Below are positions 46,608 through 58,400 of a stretch of DNA of 64,000 nt, piece by piece. The stretch's first letter is position 1, and the number at the start of each line of letters is the position of its first letter. The DNA is taken from NCBI GenBank assembly GCA_035772785.1, contig JAOCPU010000003.1, positions 992,001 to 1,056,000 on the forward strand, written 5' to 3'. The translations under genes were made by a program, and so were the position numbers. The notes under the pieces are model-generated. The model saw only the letters and a program-made list of their open reading frames with translations. It did no database searches and was not told the origin of the DNA. Source of the stretch: Phlebiopsis flavidoalba. Taxonomy: Eukaryota > Basidiomycota > Agaricomycetes > Polyporales > Phanerochaetaceae.

Positions 46608-48983
46608 TTATCCAGAAAATGTATCTATAGTGTACATCATGAAGCGCCGTTTACGTCCGCTGATGCCCTTCTGCAACGACTTGAGCTTAGCAGCCTTTTC
46701 GCGATTCTTGTTCTTGACGTTTGCAGACGAGTAGAAGTTGGTAGCCTTGCGCTACACATATGTTGTGAGTAATAAGTAGAGTAATAGACGTATTTAAGCA
46801 AACCTTGTTAGTCTTCATGCGAGCCTCCTTTGAAGGCCCAGCTTCTTCCTCTGCCTCTGAGACATCGCCAGTATCTTCCCCGTTCGACTTGCTGAACACC
46901 GTCAGAGTCTCCTTTGCTGGATCGTCGCCCTTGAACACATCGTTCCATCCAAGCTGCCTCCTCCGGCTCTTCCCCATTATCCACTTCGCCCTCCGCGTCC
47001 TCATCACTCTCGCCCGCCCCGCTACCTTCAGCATCCTCCTCCGCAATCCCATCCGCGCCCTCATCGTCCAGAGGCTTGATGTCCTCCGCGACGAATGCGT
47101 TCTTCTGCATGATGGACCCGAAGTTCTGCGTCACGCCCGGAAACACGCTCGGACTCGCCCTCGGTAGCCCTTCGCCTTGCCCTTCACGTCCCTTCTTGCC
47201 TGCCTTCGCCTCGGCCTTGTTCAGGTCCTCGGGCAACGCTCGGGAGGGGGACGAAGAATGGTAATCCGGCCGCGTACCCCAGTCGCTCAGCATGATTTTG
47301 GCAACCGAGTTCAGATCTGGCTCGCCGCCCTTGAGCAGCCTGCCCTTCATGCGGGCCATCTTGTCGAGGAAGGTCTCAGCATCCCACCCCTTCGACGAGT
47401 CTTCGGGATCGGGCAGAGGAATGCCGTAAGTACGTGAGAGGTATATCGGCTTGACACGCTCCATGAGAAGAGGGGATGTGTTCGGAAGGTGTGGCAAGAG
47501 CCTCGACACGGACAACACCCTTCAGAACAGTGGAGGTCTCTGCGAATCCTTCGCAGAGGTTGGGACAATAGACCCCGGGCAATCGATCAAGTGAATATCC
47601 GTTTTGTGAGGGTGATGTATTGCCAGACCTAGAAAACTCAAGTATGAGCCATGTTGTCAAGAGTTAGAGGAGTGGGCGTACCTTTGTCTCTAACCCAGGG
47701 ACGGGGGCAACATTGCAGACCTTGCTGCTTTTGATGGTGTTGATGACGCTGACTCTTGCCGACATTAGGGTATCCGATGAGTCCAACTCCAACGGAGATT
47801 TGCTTCTTGTCAGAGTGCAGCTGCGAGAACTGTCTGAGGAGCTGAATAAGGGAGCCCTTGCCGAAGGAGTGATTCGGCGAGGCGTGGAAGGCAAGGGTGG
47901 GGTAGCGAGGGCCCCCCCGGTAAGGTGTTGCGAAACTTATCGCGCGGTGGACCCAGTTGGGTACGAGATCACACTTGTTGAGGATCAAGACGACTTGCTT
48001 GTGAGCCTTCTCCTTCCGGATGAACTCCCCAGTACGCTCTCGCAAAGGGTTCCCATAGGGGTCACGAGCATCGAGCACGTGAAGGATAACGTCGGACGAG
48101 TCGATGACACTTTGTACAGCTCGCCATATATACGACGAGAAGTAACCCTTAGCGTATATGGGTTCGATGATGTCGGAAGTAGGTAGGGAACTCGACCGTG
48201 GAAGTAGAGGCAACAGGGTCTGGACTTCCGCAATTAGTACTTTGACATCACGTCCCCGTTCCATTGCATACCTCCGTTCTCATCATGTACCGTAGCCTTA
48301 GCTTCGGCTTCTTCGACAGCTGCGTTGCCGGCCTTGCTGAGCTCCTCAAAAGTGCCGACCTCTAACCGAGGCTTCTTGCGCTGAGCCTTGGGACCAAATG
48401 TATCCTGGAACGGCTCGGTCTCTACAAATATGCGAGCGCTATGAGGGCGTCAGCACCACACACGAGAGGGGGGGGCTAGGTCGACATACCTTCCGGGTAT
48501 TGGGATTTTGAGCGTCGTCCAACAATGCTCGAAAATGGGCAGTTTGTTACGACGAAGCAACACGGAGTATGGGTCATGCTGCTTTCCAGCGAGACTCGTG
48601 CGGAAGTGGTCCAATGCCTTCTGTGAGATGACCCTGGGGGTGTTTGCCTAAAAGTCAAATGAATAATCCGTCACTCTAATTGAACGGCCGCGAGGACGCA
48701 CCAATAAAACCACCTCCGGTCAGGCTGTACACACGTCCGGGTTTCGTCTCATCCTCTCGAAAACTTTTGGATATCAAAGCAGCAGCTTTGTGGATAATCT
48801 TTCCATCCTATGTCGCGTACGCCTTGCCGCTTCGTTCAGCATCCTTAAGCTTCGAATAAAAAGACCTGCTTGCGCATTGCGGTAGAAAGTTTCCTCGCCC
48901 TTGACCTTCTGCAGCGAAACAGACGAAGCGTCGAGGACCTAGTCTTCGTGATCCAGATGGGGATTTCTTAGGTGCAACCATGT
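46608..48983 (-). CDS. NOG2: Nucleolar GTP-binding protein 2 (NOG2/Nug2)
   Basis: NOG2 is a circularly permuted GTPase that drives 60S subunit maturation in the nucleolus and nucleoplasm. The start is complementary to 48981-48983 ([15 protein letters not shown]). Exons then give [51 protein letters not shown], and the permuted G domain: [36 protein letters not shown] followed by KCDLVPNW (NKxD), [35 protein letters not shown] (P-loop), and LIDCPGVY (G3). Further on: [51 protein letters not shown]. An acidic tail ([31 protein letters not shown]) follows, then [40 protein letters not shown] and IDTFSG-stop (complement of 46608-46610). Introns and some indels are present. Confidence 0.95.
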
Positions 48984-49382
48984 TGACGATGAGAGAGTCG
49001 CCTAAACAAGGGGGGAAGGAGGTGTGGCTCTCTCAAAGGTGGAGGTCACCGAGAGGACGAAGGTGCGTCTGATCCAAAAAATTAGAAAGCGCGCGCTTCG
49101 GCTAACGGATTAGGCTGGCTTTCCCACGCCATTCGACGACCGATATCGGCGCTTAGACATTTCGTTGATTCCGCGACCGCTGCTGCGAACCGAAGCAAGG
49201 GAGTAAGCACCCAACACTCCCTTCACTTGCAAGTTTCTGACACTACTTTGCAGCAAGGAATTTGAAATTATTCGCAATTACAGATATATGAAGAGCAGAA
49301 GAATTGATGTCCCTATTCTCCGAACGACAGACGTCTGCAAGGTTACTCGCCCTGCGTGCCTCATCTGCTTTCTCTCGCTGCC
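48984..49382. other. Intergenic region between two minus-strand genes
   Basis: Holds the NOG2 promoter and the 3' end of the DUF3140 transcript. No gene was recognised. Confidence 0.45.
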
Positions 49383-50367
49383 TTAGACCTCTTCATCGGC
49401 TGTCTTAGTCCTCTTTCTGGCGGGCTCTTCATCTCCCTTGCTTTTGCTCTTCTGCGGCTCGCTTTTCGTCGGGCTTGGTGCTGTCATCCTTCTCCGCCGC
49501 AGACTTGTCATCGTCAGCCTCCCGTCTTTCGTAACGGTGTCAAGCTTGCGCTTGGTGCCAGCAGCACTGGAGTCCTCCTGCTCATGTGAGTCGTTATCTT
49601 CTTTTTCATCTGACGCTGCATTGCTCTCCTCGTTCTTTGTGCCTTCCACCATCTTGAATCTCTGCGTCCTTCTCCGACCCTTCCGAGACCTTTGCCTTCT
49701 TCTGCGACCCTTTCCGACACTTTCGCGCGCTCGTTCTTTCTCTCCGGCTCCTCTGAGGCCTTCGTGTCCGTTTTCCCCACCCCCTCGTCAAGGGTCTTTA
49801 GCGTACCGGTCCTACATTGTTTCAGTACATGGGCTCACATTAACGGTGTGCACACTCTCACATGGCCCCAATTTTTGAGACTGTTGTGCGTCGATCGAGA
49901 TCATATAGCCCCCTCTCCTGCGAGTACCATTCTCGGCATACCTGATTGTGCTCTTGGTGTTCTCTAGTTGGCCCTTAGTCTTTGTCTCTTTGAGGTGGTC
50001 CTCCTGTGCCATGGATGACGCTTGTTGTATCTGTGCAATCTCTATTTAACACTCGCGGACACGCGATTCACGCGCATATAGTCGCGACTTACCCACAACA
50101 ACCTTTCTCATATGGTCTATATCTTCCTACGGGACGCGTCTCATAACGCGAGATCACAACCGTCACGATGGGACTTACTTCATCATATCGCTCGGGGTCC
50201 TTGTCGGGATTCCTCTTCAAGATATCTAATATCTTGTGGCCGCTGTCGAGGCCGACTCCTGTCCCTGCGGTCTTGCTCTGGGGATTGTCGAGCCAGGCCT
50301 GTAGCTCATCGACTGACATATTAATCTGGAGGTTGAACTCCTCGATGACTTCATCCTTGGACTTCAT
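49383..50367 (-). CDS. DUF3140 domain protein with charged C-terminal tail
   Basis: DUF3140 is a small helical domain of unknown function found in fungi and bacteria. The start is complementary to 50365-50367: MKSKDEVIEEFNLQINMSVD, ELQAWLDNPQSKTAG, SGHKILDILKRNPDKDPERY then DE before an intron. The pattern VxEFxxxVNMxxxELxxWL ... SxGHxSGxxIxxIL[KR]KNPxKDPxxYxE is diagnostic. Later exons give LAQEDHLKETKTKGQLENTK, then a low-complexity Lys/Glu/Ser tail (DTKASEEPERKNERAKVSER; TKNEESNAASDEKEDNDSHE; AAGTKRKLDTVTKDG) and finish EEPARKRTKTADEEV-stop at the complement of 49383-49385. The basic KRKLD and RKRTK clusters could be nuclear localisation signals (inference). The tail changes frame at least once. 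Confidence 0.8.
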
Positions 50368-51154
50368 GGTCGTTGCGTGGTGGTGAAAGGAAGGGATATT
50401 TGAGACGCTTATGAGGGGCATTCTGCCCTTTATATATGGCACGTTCGATTGACTGCGACAGGGGATGAAGGGAGAGCGAACCTCCTGTCATCCATATACT
50501 AAATCGGGTGCACCGCTCCACCGTCGGTCGCTCTGACGTCGGGGTCCGATTGTTGCTGCAGGTAGTTCTTTTACCATAGTCTGGGTCTAGTTCTAACCCC
50601 TACAGGGAATACTGTGCGTTAGGCGGAACAGAAGAGTCGTTGTGTGGACACGACGACGCGGTACGAATGAGGTAGACGTGCGATGCTTTACTGTCAAGCA
50701 TCTCTCACAGTAAGCCCTCATGCAGCTTTGGGTGTACGCTCATCTCATCAGTATATAGTACGGCTACAGCTTTGCTAGAATTCTAAGACTTTCGTTTATA
50801 CTTGGCACAGAGGCTGGAATAAACGTCTCCCGACCGTTATGCAGACACACCACTTGCGCCACGCGACTATACATAAACAAGCACAACTCATGCTAGTACG
50901 CTTTCAAATTCACAGTATCTTTGAGCTCAGCTGTACGTAACAGAGATATCAATACACTTATACTGTTATCGATTACACTCATGCAGATGGCTATAAACGC
51001 CTGCAGTGGCAGGCTTCTGGGCCCTCAAGCTTCTCAGATTTGCACGTGTAGGCTTTCCCAGTTTCTCTTCGTTTAGCACAACTGCCACCTGCAGAGTCCT
51101 CTTTGATTTGTATCCTCCAATAGTTACTGCAATTATGCACATATCAGAGTGAGC
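50368..51154. promoter_or_regulatory. Divergent promoter region of the DUF3140 gene and the orphan GTPase gene
   Basis: About 790 bases between two divergent starts. A minus-strand open frame at 50,966-51,187, which overlaps the GTPase start, looks protein-like (see findings). No other gene was seen. Confidence 0.4.
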
Positions 51155-53017
51155 ATGACCGCCCGTCTCATGCAACTTGAAGCTCATACCGATATCAGCC
51201 CTCTGGATCGTGCCCCCATCGAGCCGAAAGTGTGCCAGGACTACTCGGACTCGGATAGCGATGATAGCGATGATTCGGAGGATGCGTTAACATTAAAGTG
51301 AGAATTCGGTAATCTGACTATAAGTACGAATATAGACTTTCACAGCGATATTGAGTCACTTCGCAAAGGCGAAGTCAAGGCCACTTTGACTGATCGGCGC
51401 GTTCACCATCATCCTCGTTGGGAAGACAGAAGCCGGAAAAACGACACTTCTCTCTTTCTTATACAACGCCCTCACGGGGTCGACCCCCCGAAGCATTACA
51501 CCGATGGGCATAACTCGATCAACGAGGCAGGCGGTGGGCAAAAACATAGCCAAAACGCAATATCCGTTCATCTATCACTTCACCTCCCACAATGGCGTCA
51601 GATTTCGCATCATCGACACTCCCGGACTGGCAGATACTCGAGGACTCGCGCGAGACGATAATCATAGAGACGCTATAGGAGCATTGGTCCGCGATCATGT
51701 TGAACAAGTCGATGCCGTTCTTTTGCTCACCAACGGTACCGAACCTCGCTTAGATGCGCCCACCGAATACGTGTTCGAGGTCCTTGCCACCATGTTTCCT
51801 CGCAGCATCGCAGATAACATTGGCGTAGTCTTCCCAATACCGAAAGCGAGATGAACATGAGCTTCGACACCAGCTCTTTACCCGCCCAGATTAACCGCGA
51901 TAATCTTTTCTGTCTTGATAACCCGTTTGCTCTCCAACGAAATCTGAGAGCGAGAGAGAAGACAGGAGAGTTGTCCAAGTCGAAGTTAAAAACATTTCGC
52001 AACGAAGTCAAGGACAAAGAGACCTCGGCCTTACGCGTTCTATGCAACTTGTTAGACTGGCTAGACAGCCTCTCCCCTCAACCGACCAAGGCAATCATCG
52101 AACTTTATGAGAGGACAAAGGCTATCGACGCTAAGGTCTCTTTGATTCATAGCTCGATGGTTGCGTCGAAAGCCATGCAAGAGGAATTAATGCGAATACA
52201 GAATGCCATTGAAGACAATAAGAAGGTCCGTCCCATGTCAAAAGTGCGGTGCGACAGCATGGCTGACCTCCGATTCGCCTCAATAGACCGCCGAACTTTA
52301 CAAAGAATATCGAGTCGAACCATCGTCACTAAATCACGTACCTGCCTGGTCGACACCGATCATAGGAACATATACTGCATCGAGCCTGGATGTTTTAGCA
52401 ACTGTTCGCACTCCTGGCCTAGCGCATTCGAATTGAGCATGCCGCAAGGAGCATCGATATACGAGATGGCCGGTAACTTCCTGCGGCTCAGGTTTATCAC
52501 CTGCACCGTCTGCAAGCACTATCTGACCTGCCATCAGACGGAGAACATGCACTGGGAGGAGGTGGTAGGTCGTGAATCGCACATGGACGTGGAGGCGAGA
52601 AAGAAGTACGAGTCCGCTACTTCCGACATAGAGTCAAGACGGATCATGCGTGAAGCCATACAGGAGAGGCTTTCTGAGATCACGAAAACGACATCGTCGC
52701 CCGCGACCCAGAAGGTCAAAGGTCTGGCAGACGAATACGCAAGCCTGTCGCTGTCTGGCAGCTTTACCGGCCAAATCTATAACATGATAAAGATCTTGAA
52801 AATCCATCTAGAGACGGCTCGTAATGGAGGCGCCTCAGTAGCCAAGGTAGAGCAGATCGCGGAGAGCATCACCGCTCTAGAGAAGAAGCTCGACCTGTTA
52901 GATGCCTATGTCCCAGCCACAGCGGTCCCAGGAGACTCGGTTCCGCCTGCCGGTCCCGTGAAGACCAGTACCCTCCGCAGCGAAAGCCAGCTTGGCCAAA
53001 GTGTCGAAGGCTGCTAG
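51155..53017 (+). CDS. P-loop GTPase (AIG1/septin-like G domain) with Cys/His cluster and coiled-coil tail
   Basis: The likely start is the ATG at 51155 (MTARLMQLEAHTDISPLDRA) with an acidic Asp/Ser run (DYSDSDSDDSDDSED) before an intron. The G domain then reads DIESLRKGEVKATL and, across a frame change, FTIILVGKTEAGKTTLLSFL (Walker A GxxxxGKT), FIYHFTSHNGVRFRIIDTPG (DxxG), LADTRGLARDD, HVEQVDAVLLLTNGTEPRLD and FEVLATMFPRSIADNIGVVF. No clear NKxD motif is seen. The remaining 388-codon frame (51,851-53,017) is uninterrupted: an alpha-helical segment, then DHRNIYCIEPGCFSNCSHSW and, 45 residues on, CTVCKHYLTCHQTENMHWEE, a pair of Cys/His groups that could bind zinc, then a long coiled coil to the C-terminus. 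Cellular role unknown. Confidence 0.8.
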
Positions 53018-53224
53018 ACAGATATTCTCCTCTGATCAATCATAGTATTAGTAGCTCATCCGATGATTTAACCCTGTACTTTACTTGATTGTCATTAACA
53101 AAAACGCCACATACATCTATCCCTACCTTCGCATCCCAATGAAGTGGTCAGACGGGGCTCCTTTCTAACGTTAGGATCTTGAACGTAGTACTCAGAGCCC
53201 ATCGTCTATATCATGTGATATACT

Positions 53225-54968
53225 TCACCAAAATCGGTTACTATCAGGCGGAAGTTGTCTCGCCATCCGTATCATGACAACATCAGACGTTAGGCTTGAA
53301 AACTGTGTAGTCGTCTGCTCATCAGCACTTGCGCCCAACGCTGTTCATGTATATCACGTACACCGTTTCCAATCATGACCTGCGCTCGTTGACCTATCAG
53401 CATATCGACAGCTTGAGCCACATACTTCTGCTCTTTTGTGAGCACAAGGTCCCGGCTCGTCGCAATCTTCCCCCACCCGCCCTTCTTTCGCAACGCCGAC
53501 TGGAGCTGATCCGCCCATTTCTTCTTCGCGTTGGTCATGACATAGATATTCATGAGGCCTTGTCCCGCTTGTGAATTTCTCACACTCCTCGACTTTTCTC
53601 AATGATCTGGGAGATTGACGGGAAACATCTCCGCAGGTACAAATTAAGATTTTCCTGGGTGGTTTCGCCCCGCCATTCTCCAGGTGGGGTCTTCCATTGG
53701 TCTGGAAGCGCAGAAAAAGAGTTGAACCCGTTGAAGGCAGCGCCCCATCGTGCCAAATGTGCGCAATGTTCGTCAAAGTCTCCTCTCCGAATGTGCAAGA
53801 CGAGCAAGCCTGGTAAGTCTGAATACGGGTCTCGTAATGGTACGAGAGAGTTGGGCATCGGGAGCGGTTCTAAGGGTTGGACCGGGGCGAAGAGATGGCG
53901 ATTTACGTCGAATGCTGCATGCACCAATGGGGACCATCCGAGGAGACGTAACATGGGAGATTCTGACAAAATGGGCCCAGATAGAAAGCAGTCGTTCCTT
54001 TTGGCCGTATATGCTAAACATTATTAGTTGACCAGCATTGTATGACGACATGATAACTTGAGTCAGCTTACTAGTAGTCGAATATTCTATCCGACTCACG
54101 TGCGACTTCAACGCATGGCTCGTCAATCTTGCGTAGATATTCCGCCCACGTTTTTCTAGGATGTTCTTCGCCGACGGCTGACTGTCTCTCATAAGGTGTG
54201 CTACCGTTTGCGTCTCCACTATCTTCGGGTATGGACATATCTCGTCAAAATACTTTTTGTGAACCGAGCGAGGTGTAGTGTCATCGAAGACAAATGGTCC
54301 GCCAATCAACGGACCTAAATGAGAAATAAAGGTCTCGTTAATACATGACTCTAAGACGAGTGATCGTTCTTTTACCTGATATTAGGGCTGACAACGGTAT
54401 TTGTGACGGTATTGGCTTCCCAGAGAAGCCGGAGTACTCGGTATTGTCTCGATTCCACGTGTAGTTGTCGTAAACAAAGCTATGTCGCGCTTTGAATATC
54501 AAGTTTCTGGAGACGGGGTGATCATTGTTGCTTACGATCGACCACTACTGTACGCCACCTGGGCGTTCATAATCAGGTCTTCCAGATAGTTTCCCCAACC
54601 GAGAGCTTCGTTCATAAGCAAAGGAACTGGCGCCATGAACCCTTCTCGCTTACCTGAGACGTGATTGTTCACCCAGAGATACTTCTTCCCCTTGCTGAAC
54701 GCGTTCGTTTTACGTCGTGATGTGGTTGAGCCAGCTCCGCGCGATGGTACTCCTCGTACAGAGGAGGTTTACTCTGCTCCCACTGGTAGTGCCTCCACCC
54801 CTGGAGGAGCTTCATGGCAAGGTAGAGCACCAAAACGAGGGATGCAGTCCATACAATGATGATCCTCGGTGTAAGTCGCGTCTGTGACTGTCGGCGGCGT
54901 GGGCTCATGTGGCGACGCGACGAGAACGATGACTGACGCGTGAAGGGTAGTCGAAAGCTTTCCGTCAT
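53225..54968 (-). CDS. Type II membrane glycosyltransferase-like protein (O-fucosyltransferase fold, 'CigA'-like)
   Basis: The start is complementary to 54966-54968. A short basic cytoplasmic tail (MTESFRLPFTRQSSFSSRRH) is followed by one membrane anchor (IIIVWTASLVLVLYLAMKLL), as in Golgi glycosyltransferases. The lumenal part has KARHSFVYDNYTWNRDNTEY, SGFSGKPIPSQIPLSALISG, GGPFVFDDTTPRSVHKKYFD, HLMRDSQPSAKNILEKRGRN, SPMLRLLGWSPLVHAAFDVN, LVPLRDPYSDLPGLLVLHIR then RGDFDEHCAHLARWGAAFNG, and KWADQLQSALRKKGGWGKIA. It ends TTQFSSLTSDVVMIRMARQL, PPDSNRFW-stop. The HIRRGDF motif is the GDP-fucose-binding Arg motif of O-fucosyltransferase-type folds. From memory, basidiomycete relatives are annotated 'cigA protein'. 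Donor and acceptor are unknown. A few indels are present. Confidence 0.75.
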
Positions 54969-55486
54969 GGCGTCGTCACCCGCAGAAGATGAGAGTGTAC
55001 AGGAGAGGTGGGCATCTGACCCTGTTGTTTGTTGCCCGGCGCGGTCATGATCAGGTTAAGTGAGAAGCCACGGCTGCGGCCAGACGCTCTGTTTGATGAC
55101 GGTTAAAGCCAAGCTGTGATGCGGGCAATCAAACCATCCGCGACCCCCCGCAATGCATGTGCAGTCCAATGGTAAATTGAGAATAAGTACTATGTAGAGT
55201 AGGTAGTCTGACATGAAGAATAACCGACGGCAAGGCGAGAGCGTATAGGTTAAGGTCGTGAATATTGTCAGAGCTCGAGTGGGAAGTGCGTGGGGCATGA
55301 CTGGGAAACTAAAAGTCAGAGCGTAACGGTACGACGGAGAAGCGCATCATGCGAAAGTCCAAGTCAAAGCGCAACGGTGGGCATCATGAAGGAGAGAAGA
55401 AGGATGTCAACGGGGAAATACGTGCTAGAGGCGCGTGTAGGGCGTCCGTGAAAGATGAGTGCTAGGTATACAACTGCATGAAATTC
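54969..55486. other. Intergenic region between two minus-strand genes
   Basis: Contains the promoter of the glycosyltransferase-like gene and the 3' end of the chitin synthase transcript. No coding sequence was recognised. Confidence 0.45.
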
Positions 55487-58400
55487 TTAATATCCGTAAC
55501 CTTGCTGCTGTGGGGGTGCAGCGCCCGGCGGGAGGTTAGAGTATTGCTGGGGCATCGGCATAGAATTGCCGCGCGTGAGTAGCGGTTCTGGTTCTGGCGC
55601 TGGTGTCTGCGCAGTCGACCGCCTTGCTTGTCGCGATACTCGACGCACACCTTGAGACGTCTCGACGGGCCCGTTATCCACCAAGCTCACGCCTCTCGAC
55701 CGACTCCTGCCACCAGCGACAGGTGGCTGAGCAGGAAGCTCCTCTGGCTCCGTGGTATACGGGAACTGCTGCTCGTCGTAACCCGCTCTCTGAGGCTGCG
55801 AGTAAGCATAGTTGGCCTGAGTCTCGACGGCGTACTGGTTCGCGCTTGACTGGCGATAGACAGCGTTATTTGGACACAGCTGTTCTTGAGACCGAGCGTC
55901 GAATGGCGATTGCTGTGCGTACTGCCCACCAACTGGCGGTGAGTTGTCGTATTCTTCCGAGTAGGCGTAGCCTTCTTGAGGCGAGATGAGCCGTTGGTGG
56001 GAGCCGATGTCAGAGTTTGTAGCCTCCCTCTTCGCTTGATCTCGAGAGGGCAGCCGTAGATGCGGATGCGGATGCTGGTGTCATTCTAGACAGAGGGGCG
56101 GGAAGCATGAGCAGTTGGTTTGGATCTTGTCTGCGCGGAGCTGGCTCCCAGTGCGGAATCGTATGTGCTGCTGTCGTACCCTTGGTTCTGGGCATGGTAG
56201 TCGCTTGTCGACACCATGGAGTACCTGTTGCTTTCCGCACTGTGGAAATCAAATCAGTAATGTTCGGCCCTGATCAGCTTCGTTACTTACCGCTTGGGTG
56301 AGCTGTTGCCGTAGTACGTTGAGTCACGCGACTGCGAAACCGGCCTTCCACCGCCTCTCGCGCTCAAACTCTGCCCACTTCTTCATGACAATGTGCGAAG
56401 AGTCAAACTCTCCCTCCTTATCACCATGGCTGTCAGCGGCCTTCTTGTCACCAGCACGACCTGGGGCGGGTCTGACCCCACGAGAACCGTCGTCAAAGTG
56501 CCAGAAGGCGTACGCGGGGAGGATACCGTTCCAGACGGGGAGGGATAGCAGGTATTATACCAACATCCAACCGATGTCAAGCGATCTTGCGCGAGGTGAT
56601 GACGATCAGGAAACACGGGGAGACCAAGGACAATAGCGAGCAGGATGAGGGGAATGGTGGTGTTGGTTCCTCCAGGGATGATGGAAATGATGATGAGGTA
56701 GAGCGTGAACGAGATGGCACCAGGCAGGGGGAGGACGAGGGTACCAGCCAGCTCCATACCGACGACGAACTGCATTGAGAAGCAGAAGGTACCGCAAAGG
56801 TCGCGGACCAGGAGGAGTTCAGCCAGGTTGTGGATGGTAGAGTTGATCCAGCGACGACGTTGATTGAGAGAGAAAGCACACTGAATGTGTCCGGAACGAC
56901 AGTCTTACATACAGCCTGGGGACAGAAGACGTTCTTTTAGTGCGCTTCGGGAAGGTCTTCAGCATGAGTGTTGTGAGGTATCGATCTTCACCCAGGAGGA
57001 GCAGATTCTTCTTGTGCAGGGGTATCGACCACGTTCTCTGAATAGTGCTCGACAATATCCGGGTTGGCGAGGATCGGGTACCGTACCCAGTATCCGCTCT
57101 CGCCTTTGGGAGCTTTTGAATGCGGTACATGCTGAAACAACCGAGAAGACAATGTTACAAAGACATGTTACGACCGCCGAACATGTGACTCGAACGCCTT
57201 CGTCATGTGATGCGAGATGTAGTACTCGAACACTAAGTAGCCAGACCATCAGCTCGGCTATGAGAAAATCCTGCATTGCTCACCTTGAATCATGGTGACC
57301 CACGTCTCGGCCTTGTTCGCAATCTTCGTCTCACCACACAGACTCCATTGATCTCGTAGTCGTTGACCATGCACGAGACCATCCGACTGAGCGAGTCTGG
57401 GAACACCTTCGTATCATGCATCGTGACCACAGAGCACGATACCCTCGTACCGGATCAGGGCTCACGCCCGGTCAACACGCCATATGGAGTTGAAGAACTC
57501 GTACTCAAACGTCGTCATCCGCTCGTCGAACATCACCTTCTGCATGAACGTGCCATTGTAGCACAAATCTGTGCCTGTCCACGCCTTGGCCAGGTTTCCC
57601 GCGGTTTCGCGTATCGTTAGCCTCGAGCGGGTTTAGCCCGCCATCTTGGCGTACGCAGCAACGATGGGAATACCTTTCTGTCTGCTTGCTTGGGACCGAT
57701 CGCTGCCCTAGTGAAGCTACCCACGGGTGGCGTCGTCGTAGGGCGTAGAAGCCAGCGTAGACCTTTGTGCCCATGTTGTGCCGTTTGTGGTCCGTCCGGC
57801 GATAGCGACGTTAAGAGTGGTCTGTTCTGTCTCAAAAAAATAACCGCGCTTGCGAGGGTGTCGGATGCCCCAGAGGTGCCACTCCCTTCAGTGATCATAA
57901 TGTACAAACAGATCTCCGGGGTTGATTTCAGCGTGTTGTTCCAGCACCCTTTACCATGACCGGTCGTGGCAGGATGTGACGGAGTGATGAGCTTATGGCT
58001 GTTAGTGAGTAGTCCGGTGAGTACACAGCGATGAGCGAATCCAATGTGGGTTCGAATAAGACTCGGCTTCTGAGGATGATTGACTCGTGAGTAAGGCGGT
58101 GACGGACGACATAGTCGCTGCCGAATGGGCAGCTAGGCTGTTGGAGTAAGTTGAAGAGGCTCCTGAGAGCTAATGCTGGGGGAGGCTGGGGTACACGACA
58201 TTGGCCAGAGGGGCAGATTAGTGGCACGGGTCTTAATCCGGCGACCTATGGCGGTAGTTTGTCAAGGGAGGTCGAGGCTTCGTTGACTGTGACGGAGCAG
58301 CGGTGGTGTGTACAGGGGGCGTGAGTTGTAAGTCTGCGATAAGGCTGCTGTCCTGCATCGCAGCGGTGAGCGCATGTAAGAACACTGTGTCTGCGCGGTT

